A DNA stretch of 59,732 nt from Methylococcaceae bacterium (GCA_947505105.1 CANNKG010000008.1:1-59732); one strand, 5' to 3'; shown: positions 25,507 through 35,556, numbered from the stretch's first letter. The notes: a model not told the origin generated them from the letters alone. A program made the numbers and translations.

Positions 25507-26205
25507 TCAGCTCAAATCGTAATGGGTGGTAAGACAAGTTTGAATAGTCGGCATGGGGTTAAACATCATGACGTCAAGGATCGATAACCAAGGGACAAAA
25601 GGGTGGTCAAATTGGGCATATTCAAACGGTTTAGCCTGAATAAATTGTAATTCGAGGCCTTGAGACTTAAAAATGTCTTTTGAATATAATTCTTTCCCGC
25701 CGATAGCATTGATATAAACATCGGCTTTACATGCCGAGCATAAGGCGAGCACTTTTTCTTGGCCTTTTAAGTCATGGTCGATGTTAATTTCAGACGAGAT
25801 CAGAATCTGGGTTTGAATTCCCAAATGTTGACAGAGCATAATCAGCGAATGGTGGATAAAACCAAATAGATTATTATCCTCGTAGTTGAGGATGCGTTCC
25901 AAAACCGGCAAGGTTTCATGATAATACGGGGCTTTACGGTAGGCGCCCTTAAATTGTTGTAACAGTTTGGCGCGCTTGAAATCCGGTGCGAGTTCGCGGG
26001 CACAGACGTCTAAAAAGTCCGAATCTTTTTTTAACGGCAGCGAAAATAACACGTCCTTGCCATTTTGGAGTAGACGATTACGATTAATCCAACCCTTTTT
26101 GGTGTATTGGATATTGTCGTAAACAATAAATTGGTCCACTGCCGCAAGCAGTTGAAAATATCCCACGTAGGGCAAAAAATAAGGCTGCATGATCGCAAGC
26201 TTCAT
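25507..26205 (-). CDS. wbqC: WbqC-family protein
   Basis: 232 residues with the WbqC opening KLAIMQPYFLPYVGYFQLLA and VDQFIVYDNIQYTKKGWINR. Members sit in O-antigen and capsule loci beside DegT-type aminotransferases and are thought to act on amino-sugar acylation. The precise reaction is not settled. Here it directly follows the aminotransferase (32 bases) in the operon. Confidence 0.9.
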   Translation of the reverse strand: MKLAIMQPYFLPYVGYFQLLAAVDQFIVYDNIQYTKKGWINRNRLLQNGKDVLFSLPLKKDSDFLDVCARELAPDFKRAKLLQQFKGAYRKAPYYHETLPVLERILNYEDNNLFGFIHHSLIMLCQHLGIQTQILISSEINIDHDLKGQEKVLALCSACKADVYINAIGGKELYSKDIFKSQGLELQFIQAKPFEYAQFDHPFVPWLSILDVMMFNPMPTIQTCLTTHYDLS

Positions 26206-26237
26206 ACCGATAATCCTGAAAATATACGTCAGTTTGA

Positions 26238-27344
26238 TTATTGAATAGCAATCAGGCTCGTGATTTCGGTCACCAAAGCTTCATCGAGATCAGGGTAAAT
26301 AGGTAAACACAGCACTTGATAGGCGGCGGTGGTTGCAACCGGCAAATTATCGCGATGCGCGGAAGAAAGTCCCCGGTACATCGGAAACTCTGAAATTAAT
26401 GGATAAAAATAGCGGCGTGGGTGAATATTGTTATCTTTGAGTTTTTGGTAGAGCGCATCCCGGCTGATCGGATAGTCCGGCCCGACCAGAATCGGAAAAT
26501 AAGCGTAATTGGCGACCGTCTCGCCCGCATCCTGGAGGCAACGAATGCCTTTAACGCTCGCTAATTGCTCGCGGTAGAGCGCATCGATTTTTTGTCGTTT
26601 GGCAATCGCTTGATCGACATATTTGATCTGTAACAGTCCTAACGCGGCGTTGAATTCACTCATTTTGCCGTTGATGCCGGGCGCGACGACCGAGACTTCA
26701 CCGACGTGACCGAAATTCTTCAATTGATCGATACGCACTTTCGATTTGGCGTCCGGGCAAATGATTGCGCCGCCCTCGAAGGTATTGAAGACTTTGGTGG
26801 CGTGGAAACTCAGCACCGACAGATCGCCGTGCCTAAGAATACTGCCTGATGCATCTTGGACGCCAAAGGCGTGCGCGGCATCGTAAATGACTTTCAAGTT
26901 ATAGTTGTCGGCGATTTTTTGAATAGCATCCACATCGCATGGATGTCCATAACAATGAACCGGCATAATGCAGGTCGTATGCGGTGTTATTGCCGCTTCA
27001 ATCTTACTCGGGTCTAAATTAAGGGTATTGGGATCGATATCAACAAATACCGGTTTTATGCCGTTCCATAATAAGGAGTGCGAGGTTGCGACGAAAGAAT
27101 AGGGAGTTGTGATAACTTCCCCGGTGATTCGTAAGGATTGCAAAGCTGTTACTAGGGCAATGGTGCCGTTGGTAAACAGGCAAATATGTTCAACGCCCAG
27201 ATACTCGCACAGCGCCTCCTCGAGTTGATGATGGAAGGGTCCGCAATTGGTAAGGACCTTGTTTTCCCAAATTTGCTCCAAATAAGGGATAAATTCTTCA
27301 AGTGGAGGAAGGTAGGGTTGGGTAACAAAAGTCGTTTTTTTCAT
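26238..27344 (-). CDS. DegT/DnrJ/EryC1/StrS-type sugar aminotransferase
   Basis: A PLP-dependent enzyme of 368 residues. It has the fold-type-I features: FTNGTIALVTAL for phosphate binding, VIYDAAHAFG with Asp155, and the Schiff-base Lys184 in LSFHATKVFNTFEGGAI. The family makes amino sugars on nucleotide carriers. An adjacent WbqC and a GNAT gene in the same operon suggest an N-acylated amino sugar. The ketosugar-producing dehydratase is not seen intact in this window. Confidence 0.93.
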   Translation of the reverse strand: MKKTTFVTQPYLPPLEEFIPYLEQIWENKVLTNCGPFHHQLEEALCEYLGVEHICLFTNGTIALVTALQSLRITGEVITTPYSFVATSHSLLWNGIKPVFVDIDPNTLNLDPSKIEAAITPHTTCIMPVHCYGHPCDVDAIQKIADNYNLKVIYDAAHAFGVQDASGSILRHGDLSVLSFHATKVFNTFEGGAIICPDAKSKVRIDQLKNFGHVGEVSVVAPGINGKMSEFNAALGLLQIKYVDQAIAKRQKIDALYREQLASVKGIRCLQDAGETVANYAYFPILVGPDYPISRDALYQKLKDNNIHPRRYFYPLISEFPMYRGLSSAHRDNLPVATTAAYQVLCLPIYPDLDEALVTEITSLIAIQ

Positions 27345-27393
27345 GATAATTCTACTTAATTGACTATTAGACAGGAAATCGCAGATCGAACAT

Positions 27394-30300
27394 TTATTTG
27401 ATAAGTCTGAACACTAATAATCCAGGCCCCAAATGGCCCATTTCTGGCGAGTTATAGCTTTCAACGTATGCCTCAGAGAAATCGCTCAGTTGCATTTCAT
27501 CCAAAACGTCCCAGCCAAAATCAGTAAACACCAGCGCCCCGTCGGCTGAAACCGGATTGCCATGAAAAAGGGGTGGCAACAGCTGTTCGAGCTGACCATC
27601 GACAAGTTTGGCGCGCGTAACCGAGTTATCGTACTGACTGTGAAATGGCAGGGTAGCGAGCATTACGCCGCCGGGTTTCAAAACCCGGGCGCATTCCTTA
27701 AATGCTTTTGCCGGGTGTGGAACATGTTCAAACACATCATTGCTCACGATAAGATCCAGGGAGGCATCAGCGAAACTCAACTGCTCTACATCTTCATGGC
27801 GAATGCCGTTGATTATCGCACCGCCTTCATATTCATGTCCCAAATATTCACTGCCGATAATGTTATGGTGACTGAAGTGAGATGTCACCCACACAAAAAT
27901 AGGCGTGACTTGCTCCATAAAATAAACTTCTTGCTGCGGGTCAGTGTTTAGCTGCTGCATAATAATTGCAGCGATCAAGCGTTGCCGATTGTTCATATGG
28001 CAAGATGGGCATTCCAGACGCTCACGCCAATTGGGTAACCAGCCATTTTTGAGCTGTGTGCCGCCGAATAGCATATCGACTAAAAAGTCTACTTTTTTAT
28101 GGCACGGAATGCAGAATCCCTCGACGGTGAAGCTTTGAGTCTTGGCGCTACCAAGTAAATCCCGTTCCAACTGCCGACTTTGGGCTAACGCATCGCTATG
28201 CGTAAAGGCATCAAATTCTTGCCGATTATGAAATGTCGCCAACGGTGTCAGATGGGTCAAATGATGCTTAATAATCCGCTGCGACGTATCCGAGCCCGAA
28301 AAGAGCGACAGCGGGTAGAGTCCGGGAAGGGTAGGGATACCGATATCCGCTAAAATATTATGCAATATTTTCCAGGCAGCTTCGGCGCCCCAGGTTTTCT
28401 TTGCAAAATTCAAGCTATTTTGACTGATGTTCGACCAAAGTTTCTCGTCAGAATAGACCTTCACAATTGCCTCGGCAAACTGTTCAGCATCATCGGCAAC
28501 CAGAATGTTTTCCCCTTCGGATAAAAACATACCTTCTGCGGCTAGCGAGGTTCCAACGACTGGCAAGCCAATCGCCATCGAAAAGCCAATTTTGCCCTTG
28601 ATACCGGCACCATAACGCAACGGGGCGACCGATAAGCGCATTTGATCAAACAAGCTATTGAGATCTTCTACGAAACCTTTAATAATTACATCTTTACCGG
28701 CAAGCGCCTCGATTTCAGGCGGCACTTGACTGCCAACGGCGAAAAACCGAACGCCCGGCAAGCGGGGGCGCAACAACGGCATGATTTCGCCGACAAAATA
28801 TTTCACCGCATCGACATTGGGTGGGTGTTGATAGCCACCTACGAAGACAATATCTTTTCTAGTCGAGAATCCTTGGCTGGTGCCGGGAATATCCATTATT
28901 AACGGAAAAACATGGATTTTTGCATCGGGTAATTCTTGACTCAGTATTTCCAGTTCAGTTGCGCTCACGACAATAGAAGAATCAACTGTACCTAGAATCG
29001 CCAATTCACGTTGTTTCATTTCATCCGCTTTTCTTTTCAGTGTCGGACTTTTCAACAAGTCGGCCTCGCGCGTCATTCTTAAATAGTGCAAATCCTGCGT
29101 GTGGTAGAGAATTTTAGCGTTCGGAGTGTATTTATGTATCACACTCAGATGCTTTTCAACGACTTTGGGACGAAATAAAAACACCAAATCATATTGTCTC
29201 GCAGTTTCTCTTAAATGTTGCTCAACCGATGTGCAATAAGGCGCATAAATCACTTCAATGCCGTTGCGTTGCAAATTCGGGGTGTAGTCAGGCATATAAA
29301 GAAAATTATCTTCAGGAATAAAGGTAACCTGAAAATCCATTTCACGGAGTAATAACAAAATATTAAATGCCGTAATTGAACCCGCATCCTGGTTCGGGGT
29401 AGGGGTGCAATGATCAAGAACCAGTACTCGGCGTTTTGCCATGCGATCTTTTGCATTGTCCGCATCTTGCCCTGGAAGTTGATGCGTGCTTAATTGAGTT
29501 TGCCAGCGTTGAAACAGCTTTTGGGAGTTTTCGATCTGATAACTCTTGGCACCTGAGTTTAAGTCAGTCCCCGAAGTAATGCCTTCATAATGAATGACGA
29601 CCGATAGCGGTTGATAAATCACCCGATAACCACGCTCGCGAATCTTCAGCGCCAAATCCGAATCCTCGCAATAGGCTGGCAAATAGTGCTCATCGAAACC
29701 GCCCAGTTCGTCAAAGAGTTGTTTAGGCACCATGATCGATGCGCCCGAACAGTAGTCAACTTCACGGGCATAATTGTATTGAGGCAGCAGCGGGTCTTGA
29801 TTGCGGCCGAAATTCCAGGCCGAGCCGTCTTGCCAGATAATCCCTCCTGCTTCTTGTAACTCACCGTTAGGGTAGACTAATTTTGAGCCGACAAAACCGG
29901 TGCCGGGTAAAAAAGTAAAGGTGCGCACCAGTTCATCCAGCCAGTGACCGGTAACTTCCGTATCGTTATTCAGAAAATGCAAGTAACTGCCTTTCGCAGC
30001 GGCAGCGCCGATATTACAAGAACGAATAAAACCTTGGTTTTTTGCATTGTTAATGAGCTTAAGGCCAGTAATTTGACGTAGTAATTCCTCTGAATCATCA
30101 GGCGAGCAATCATTGACCACGATAATTTCAAAAGCGCATTCGGGTAAATTTTGGGCGATGGAGTATAAACAGCGTAAGGTATAGTCGGATTTGCCATAGA
30201 TAGGAATGATGACCGATACCAGAGGCTCTAGATAACTTGCCAATTTGATAGACTGCGTGTCTATTTGCTGACTTTGAGGGAGTAACACCGGCACACTGGG

Positions 30301-32028
30301 CGAAAATGTTTGGGTAGCGGGTTGGCCTTCGCTGACGCGAAGAATCGAGGGCACATATTTAGCCATAATCGCCCGATGTTTGGCACGGGTATGACGACTC
30401 AACGGCAAGCTGACATAAGCTTTACCGGTGAGACGAATCATCGTTTTCGGAAGAGGGCGATCTAAGAGTCGGCGACTAGTGTTTTTTATCCCGTTTGGTA
30501 TCGTAGTGACGAGTTTAGGGCTGGTCAATTGCTGGATTGTGTTGCGTGCTTCGTTAAGCTGCCGATCTAAATCAAGCGCCCAGTGTCCGCGGTTAACGAC
30601 TTCAGTATTTAAGTCTACAAGTTGGGCTTCGAGTGCTGCTATTTTGGATTGATATTCAGTGATTTGAGATTCAAGCACCATGGCTTTTGAACCATAGCGC
30701 ACAATTTCGGCATCTAATGTCTCAAGCTCAGTCTCTCGTTCGCTTAATGCCAGTTCTAAAGCAGAGGCTTTTGCGGTGATATCGCCGATTTCTTGAGTCA
30801 GCTGGGTGTTTGTAGCTTGACATGTCGTTAATTGTTGGTTGAGCGTTAATGCCCATTCGCCATGTTTAGTGACTTCCCGATTCAATTCGGCGATGGTTGC
30901 ATCGTGTTCAATGGATTGTCGTTCCAAATTTAATGCCCACTCACCCACTTTGGTCAATTCGGCGTTCAATTCGGCGATCAGCGTGTCACGTTCAGCAAGC
31001 GACTCATGAAAGCAGTCAATTTCTAGCGTGTTGTGATCAATGGTTTGGTGAGCGCTTTCAAGCACTCTCGCTTGTTTATCAGCCAAACGCAGTGGGTAGC
31101 TTAATTTTGCAAAGCTATCGCTCCACTGCTGCAATTTCGCAACAAACTCCTGATCGTCTAAAGAAGCCTGGTTAAGCGCAATCGCGAGCAGTTCGTTATA
31201 GAGTTCTCGAGCCAATGGCGGACAATCAATATCTAACAATAAGTCATTCGCCGTGTAAGTGGTATGGCGTAATCCTGCATCGAGAAATTCATTTTGATAG
31301 CTCTCAAATTTAGCATCATCCATTTTCAGCGACAACGCGTCAGCAATTCGCGTCAGTTCCCGCTTGGGGGTTTGCATTAACTGATCGTAATCGACCACGA
31401 CCCGTTTGCTATTCAGGGTGTGATTCAAACCGGCCAGGACATGGCCAAGCCACAGTAAATAGCTTTTTTCAGCCTCGAAACCATCGCGCTTGGCGATGGA
31501 TTTGACCACGCTGAGCGGATTGCGAATCATCAATACATAGCTGATATTCCAATCCAAATGATCAAACACTTCTTTCCAAAACGGGATCAATTTTGCGACG
31601 CGTGGGTCTTTGAAACCAAAAAAAACTGAATTCCCCATTTTTTGGCGCAACAGTTCGGTGGCTCTCAGAATATAGCCCTTAGCGCGCAGCGTTTCCACAT
31701 CACTTGCTTGAATACTGCTTAGAAAGTGCCAATCGCTTTCCAGGACATTTAACATTTCAATATTGAAAGCATTAAGATCAAGATCTTCCCAAAAACCTTT
31801 AGTATTTACCTCTTTCGCGGGTGCTAGGGTATCGCCCAGTTCTACGCCCAACACCTGCAAGCCTCGCGTGATGGCGCTTGTTCCACTCCGATGCATTCCT
31901 AAGACGACAACCAGGGTAGGGGTTTTATGGCTGCTATCGTTTGGGGGTATGCGGGTATTTGTGGCTTTGACCACTGCTTTGCGATGGACGGATTGCATAT
32001 ACTCTGTAAGTTTGGGTATTTTAATCAA
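27394..32028 (-). CDS. Multidomain glycan enzyme: sulfotransferase-like, coiled coil, GT2, GT4, methyltransferase
   Basis: A 1,544-residue protein with five recognisable parts. (1) About 38–260: sulfotransferase-like, PAPS-loop-type GMHRSGTS (44–51) and MIRNPLSVVKSIAKRDGF. (2) About 315–500: coiled coil holding three variants of a GEWALxLxxQ module. (3) About 603–840: GT2 with VSVIIPIYGKSDYTLRCLYS, LHFLNNDTEVTG and YCEDSDLALKIRERG. (4) About 867–1225: GT4-like with DIVFVGGYQHPPNVDAVKYF and PLRYGAGIKGKIGFSMAIGL. (5) About 1300–1544: methyltransferase with CxxC pairs (CIPCHKK, CPSCHMN) and DLIVSNDVFEHVPHPAKAF. No signal peptide or clear membrane span. It probably assembles and modifies a glycan as one cytoplasmic machine; acceptor and sugars are unknown. 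Confidence 0.85.
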   Translation of the reverse strand: MIKIPKLTEYMQSVHRKAVVKATNTRIPPNDSSHKTPTLVVVLGMHRSGTSAITRGLQVLGVELGDTLAPAKEVNTKGFWEDLDLNAFNIEMLNVLESDWHFLSSIQASDVETLRAKGYILRATELLRQKMGNSVFFGFKDPRVAKLIPFWKEVFDHLDWNISYVLMIRNPLSVVKSIAKRDGFEAEKSYLLWLGHVLAGLNHTLNSKRVVVDYDQLMQTPKRELTRIADALSLKMDDAKFESYQNEFLDAGLRHTTYTANDLLLDIDCPPLARELYNELLAIALNQASLDDQEFVAKLQQWSDSFAKLSYPLRLADKQARVLESAHQTIDHNTLEIDCFHESLAERDTLIAELNAELTKVGEWALNLERQSIEHDATIAELNREVTKHGEWALTLNQQLTTCQATNTQLTQEIGDITAKASALELALSERETELETLDAEIVRYGSKAMVLESQITEYQSKIAALEAQLVDLNTEVVNRGHWALDLDRQLNEARNTIQQLTSPKLVTTIPNGIKNTSRRLLDRPLPKTMIRLTGKAYVSLPLSRHTRAKHRAIMAKYVPSILRVSEGQPATQTFSPSVPVLLPQSQQIDTQSIKLASYLEPLVSVIIPIYGKSDYTLRCLYSIAQNLPECAFEIIVVNDCSPDDSEELLRQITGLKLINNAKNQGFIRSCNIGAAAAKGSYLHFLNNDTEVTGHWLDELVRTFTFLPGTGFVGSKLVYPNGELQEAGGIIWQDGSAWNFGRNQDPLLPQYNYAREVDYCSGASIMVPKQLFDELGGFDEHYLPAYCEDSDLALKIRERGYRVIYQPLSVVIHYEGITSGTDLNSGAKSYQIENSQKLFQRWQTQLSTHQLPGQDADNAKDRMAKRRVLVLDHCTPTPNQDAGSITAFNILLLLREMDFQVTFIPEDNFLYMPDYTPNLQRNGIEVIYAPYCTSVEQHLRETARQYDLVFLFRPKVVEKHLSVIHKYTPNAKILYHTQDLHYLRMTREADLLKSPTLKRKADEMKQRELAILGTVDSSIVVSATELEILSQELPDAKIHVFPLIMDIPGTSQGFSTRKDIVFVGGYQHPPNVDAVKYFVGEIMPLLRPRLPGVRFFAVGSQVPPEIEALAGKDVIIKGFVEDLNSLFDQMRLSVAPLRYGAGIKGKIGFSMAIGLPVVGTSLAAEGMFLSEGENILVADDAEQFAEAIVKVYSDEKLWSNISQNSLNFAKKTWGAEAAWKILHNILADIGIPTLPGLYPLSLFSGSDTSQRIIKHHLTHLTPLATFHNRQEFDAFTHSDALAQSRQLERDLLGSAKTQSFTVEGFCIPCHKKVDFLVDMLFGGTQLKNGWLPNWRERLECPSCHMNNRQRLIAAIIMQQLNTDPQQEVYFMEQVTPIFVWVTSHFSHHNIIGSEYLGHEYEGGAIINGIRHEDVEQLSFADASLDLIVSNDVFEHVPHPAKAFKECARVLKPGGVMLATLPFHSQYDNSVTRAKLVDGQLEQLLPPLFHGNPVSADGALVFTDFGWDVLDEMQLSDFSEAYVESYNSPEMGHLGPGLLVFRLIK

Positions 32029-32091
32029 ACCTGCAATTATACAGATTCTTCTAAGGGCTTAATAATTTTGATGAGTGTATGCTAAAAAAAT

Positions 32092-33060
32092 TTATTTCAT
32101 CAACAAAAAGCTAACAATATTACTAAGATTTTGACTTAAGCTGTTCGCGTAAAATTTATAGGTAAAGATTAAGGCTAATTTTTTTATGAAATTATAATGC
32201 CCAAGATTTGAATACGCAAAGATCATGCCGTGAATTTCTTGGTCGAGCAAGCTTTCAAATTGTCGCCCAAATGCAGACGCTTGGCGCTGAGTTGCTAACA
32301 AGAATCGATGGGCATTGAGTTGCAGCAGTTTTTGGAGAAGCTTCTGAAGCTTAAACGTTTTGGCCCCGATGGCGTTATGAGAATGTTGTCGATACAAGAT
32401 GGTCGGTTGCTTAACGGCAATAATCTTTCCAAACGCCGCACCGATTAGAGCCAGCCACCAATCGTGCATGATTGCTGCTTCTGGAATCGGCAGTGCCAGT
32501 TGTTTGGTCGCCTGATTGATCATAAGGGTGTTGCCGGTAATTACATTTTGGACTAAAAGCTGGTGAAGCTCGGCATGATCGGGATTTAGCTTCGCATAAG
32601 CCCAGAAAGAAGACGCGATGATCTGCAAATCACGGTTAACCACCTTTAAGTCGGTATGGACCAGCAACGGCGTGGTGGGGGTGTTGAGTTCCGCTACATG
32701 CATCGCGTCCAGTGTTAAGGCAATTTTTTCAGGAAGCCAGATGTCATCCTGATCGCAAAACATGAGGTAAGGCGCATCGGCGGCACTTAGCAGCGTGGCA
32801 AAGCTGGCGCAGCATCCGAGTCGGCCTGACTCGGAGTCAAGCCATAAAGCTTGCTTGGGATGCTGCTGCACAAAACGTTCAATCAAAACCCGTGTCTGAT
32901 CCGAGGAACCGTCGTCGCGGATGATCAGACGCCAGTGTGGGTAACTTTGAGCTACTAATGAATCCAGCAGCGCCTCAAGATATTCAGCGCCTTGATAGGT
33001 TGATAACAGAATATCGATTCGGGAAATATCTTGTGATGATAGTAAGTGGTTGGATTTCAT
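32092..33060 (-). CDS. GT2 glycosyltransferase (rhamnosyltransferase-like)
   Basis: The start is taken as the ATG of MKSNHLLSS (33060) rather than a TTG 15 bases upstream. 322 residues: IDILLSTYQGAEYLEALLDS and IIRDDGSSDQTRVLI (nucleotide binding), then FCDQDDIW (DxD-type metal site) and MHDWWLALIGAAFG (acceptor region), as in bacterial rhamnosyl- and related transferases. It lies between wzt and the multidomain gene in the same direction. Confidence 0.88.
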   Translation of the reverse strand: MKSNHLLSSQDISRIDILLSTYQGAEYLEALLDSLVAQSYPHWRLIIRDDGSSDQTRVLIERFVQQHPKQALWLDSESGRLGCCASFATLLSAADAPYLMFCDQDDIWLPEKIALTLDAMHVAELNTPTTPLLVHTDLKVVNRDLQIIASSFWAYAKLNPDHAELHQLLVQNVITGNTLMINQATKQLALPIPEAAIMHDWWLALIGAAFGKIIAVKQPTILYRQHSHNAIGAKTFKLQKLLQKLLQLNAHRFLLATQRQASAFGRQFESLLDQEIHGMIFAYSNLGHYNFIKKLALIFTYKFYANSLSQNLSNIVSFLLMK

Positions 33061-33081
33061 GAATTCAAAAAGCAAAAAAAC

Positions 33082-34446
33082 TTATCTTGGTGTTACCGAT
33101 GCTCTACATTTAAAATCGACAATTCCGGTGGTGATACTTGTTTGTTCAGAAATTACCCGAAACATCGCTATATCAATAAGACGATGTAAATAAGTTTCGT
33201 TGCCATTGATTTCGCCTACAACTCCCGCATTAAGAAAGTAAACAGCTGGATTGAGGTTGCAACAGAATTGAAACTCAACTTGATAAATTGAGCCTGCTTC
33301 GACATAGACAACACTGTCTCTTGCTGACGGAGCAGAGACTCCCCCGCCTAGTTCAATCCCTGAAGTAGTTTTGATAAGCATGCCAAAGCGAACATTTCTG
33401 GCACTTTGAGTAAATGAAACTGCGTATGTATAGAGATAGGTTCTTCCGCGAATAAGGTTGTTCACGGGGGTATGGGTCAGCGTTAAAATTTGAGGATGTT
33501 TAATGTAAGCGCCATAAGATTCGTACTCAATTGTGCTACTGGGGCATAAATTGGGATCGAAACTTTCAGGAAGCTCTTCCGGGATAGTTTTATCAATATC
33601 CTGAATAGTCGGCGTCTCGTCGAGATCATGGTCAATGTGAATAAGCTCTGATAATGTGCATTCTTGTCGAATCATTGCACGGATCGCTTCACGCTTATCG
33701 GGTGGTGTATATAATAATTTTTGATAACGTCCGACAATTTGTTTCGGAGAGCCGCTAGCCAACATTTCTCCAGCATCTATCAAAATTGCTCGGTCACACA
33801 ATTCGACGATAGTAGTGCCAGAGTGGGATACAAATAAGATGGTAGCCCCTTGGGCTCGTATTTGCTCTATTTTTGAAAAGCATTTGCGCTGAAATAACTC
33901 ATCGCCGACCGAAAGTGCCTCATCGACCACCAGGATTTGTGGGTTGACATTAATCGCGACCGCAAAGGCAAGACGGACGCTCATACCGCTGGAATAGGTT
34001 TTAACCGGTTGCTCGATGAAATCACCAATATCCGCAAACGCCACGATATCTTCATACCGTTCAGCAATTTCCGCCTGACTTAAGCCGAGTACTGTCGCAT
34101 TCATATAAATATTTTCACGTCCCGAAAATTCAGGATTAAAGCCGGATCCGAGTTCTAACAAGGCCGCGACGCGTCCATAGGTTTCTACGCTGCCGTGAGT
34201 AGGTGTGAGAGTTCCGCAGATAAGTTGTAAGAGCGTCGATTTGCCTGAACCGTTGCGCCCGACGATTCCGACAGTTTCGCCGGTTTTAATTTCGAATGAA
34301 ATATCGCGTAGCGCCCAGAACTCCTTGAAATATTGTTTTTTACTGCCCAGAAAACCTTGAAATAAGCGTTGATGTGGTTTGTCGTAAATTTGATAGCATT
34401 TACTCAATTGATTGACATTAATCGCAATTTCGGTGGTTTTTGTCAT
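33082..34446 (-). CDS. wzt: ABC transporter ATP-binding protein for polysaccharide export (Wzt-type)
   Basis: 454 residues. The ATPase part (about 1–245) has Walker A GRNGSGKS (63–70), the signature YSSGMSVRLAFAV and Walker B ILVVDEALSVGD. The C-terminal domain (about 300–454) is a beta-sandwich like the carbohydrate-binding Wzt-C domain (GMLIKTTSGIELGGGVS, GSIYQVEFQF). Such proteins recognise the finished O-polysaccharide and power its export through the permease Wzm. No ABC-2 permease gene is found on either side in this window. Confidence 0.93.
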   Translation of the reverse strand: MTKTTEIAINVNQLSKCYQIYDKPHQRLFQGFLGSKKQYFKEFWALRDISFEIKTGETVGIVGRNGSGKSTLLQLICGTLTPTHGSVETYGRVAALLELGSGFNPEFSGRENIYMNATVLGLSQAEIAERYEDIVAFADIGDFIEQPVKTYSSGMSVRLAFAVAINVNPQILVVDEALSVGDELFQRKCFSKIEQIRAQGATILFVSHSGTTIVELCDRAILIDAGEMLASGSPKQIVGRYQKLLYTPPDKREAIRAMIRQECTLSELIHIDHDLDETPTIQDIDKTIPEELPESFDPNLCPSSTIEYESYGAYIKHPQILTLTHTPVNNLIRGRTYLYTYAVSFTQSARNVRFGMLIKTTSGIELGGGVSAPSARDSVVYVEAGSIYQVEFQFCCNLNPAVYFLNAGVVGEINGNETYLHRLIDIAMFRVISEQTSITTGIVDFKCRASVTPR

Positions 34447-34539
34447 GTTGTTTTATAAGTTTAATGAGTCAGTAAGCGAATCTGTAGAGATGGCTTGATT
34501 ATATATTTGTAACAGTCATTATGACCAGAGAAAGGCGCA

Positions 34540-35556
34540 TTAGAGTTTTGTTAATGGCGCTTCGATGCAGCGATAGGAAATAAATGCTGTTAATGCCGTC
34601 AATACAAAAAAAACCAAACACTTGCCAATATCGTTAAGCCAAAATGGGGCGTGCTGTAAAACTAAATCTAATACTAAGATGTGGCCTAAATAGGCGCTAA
34701 AGCTGACTTTGCCCCAAAATACAAGAAAGCGCGATTCTAACAGGCTACGAATACTGTTCGTGCAATGACTGGCGCAAATAATCAATAGTGCGCTCAATAC
34801 TGCAAATAATAGAAACTGATCGTGAAAAAAGTTTTGAGCAACCGTTTGACCAGTAACGATACGGTAAACCATTGGACTTAAAACAAATTCAGCTGTCAGG
34901 CAAAGCCAAACGCCGATGTTAAATAATCGATTGTAAAGTTTAGATTCAAAGATCATTTGATAATGTTCGACAATGAAAGCGCTCAAACATCCTGTAACAA
35001 AGATGGGTAGAAATGGCAACAATTCTGGTATGGGTTGCGCGGTGGGTGGATAAAACAGCTGCCACTGAGAACAAAATATTAGACTCATAAACATAGTGGT
35101 TTTCGGCCAAAGGCTAAAGGCAAATGCTAGCCAAGGCAGTATGAAATAAAACTTAAACTCGACCGGAATTGTCCAAAAAAAACTCTTACCGTCAAGCAGT
35201 AGCAAGCTATATCCAATATCCCTGGGAGTGAGTACTAAACTACCCTGGCCGTATTTAAAAAAACCATAATAGGTGAGTAGTGACAATAGAAAGAGTGGGT
35301 AGATCCGTAATATGCGGCGCTTGGCATAATGTAATAGTAAGGTAATTTTGAGGGGGTGTTGCGCCTCGGCTTGAATGATTTGCCGAGTTAATAGAAATGC
35401 GCTGAGTACGAAAAACAAATACACGCCATTATGCCCGACGCCAGCAAAACTTAAGCCAGGTAATAAATATAACCCGACATTCGAAGAATGCGAAAGCAAT
35501 ACGAGTAATACCGCAGAGCCGCGAACACCAGTTAATACGTTAATTTGTGATTTCAT
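34540..35556 (-). CDS. Acyltransferase-3 family membrane protein (OafA-like)
   Basis: A 338-residue integral membrane protein with about ten hydrophobic segments. It has the family opening LTGVRGSAVLLVLLSHSS, an R-R-I-L-R-I-Y-P motif (KRRILRIYPLFLLSLLTYYG) and a C-terminal ISYRCIEAPLTKL. These enzymes O-acetylate surface sugars using cytoplasmic acetyl-CoA. It is the first gene of the polysaccharide operon in the direction of transcription, 93 bases before wzt. Confidence 0.9.
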   Translation of the reverse strand: MKSQINVLTGVRGSAVLLVLLSHSSNVGLYLLPGLSFAGVGHNGVYLFFVLSAFLLTRQIIQAEAQHPLKITLLLHYAKRRILRIYPLFLLSLLTYYGFFKYGQGSLVLTPRDIGYSLLLLDGKSFFWTIPVEFKFYFILPWLAFAFSLWPKTTMFMSLIFCSQWQLFYPPTAQPIPELLPFLPIFVTGCLSAFIVEHYQMIFESKLYNRLFNIGVWLCLTAEFVLSPMVYRIVTGQTVAQNFFHDQFLLFAVLSALLIICASHCTNSIRSLLESRFLVFWGKVSFSAYLGHILVLDLVLQHAPFWLNDIGKCLVFFVLTALTAFISYRCIEAPLTKL

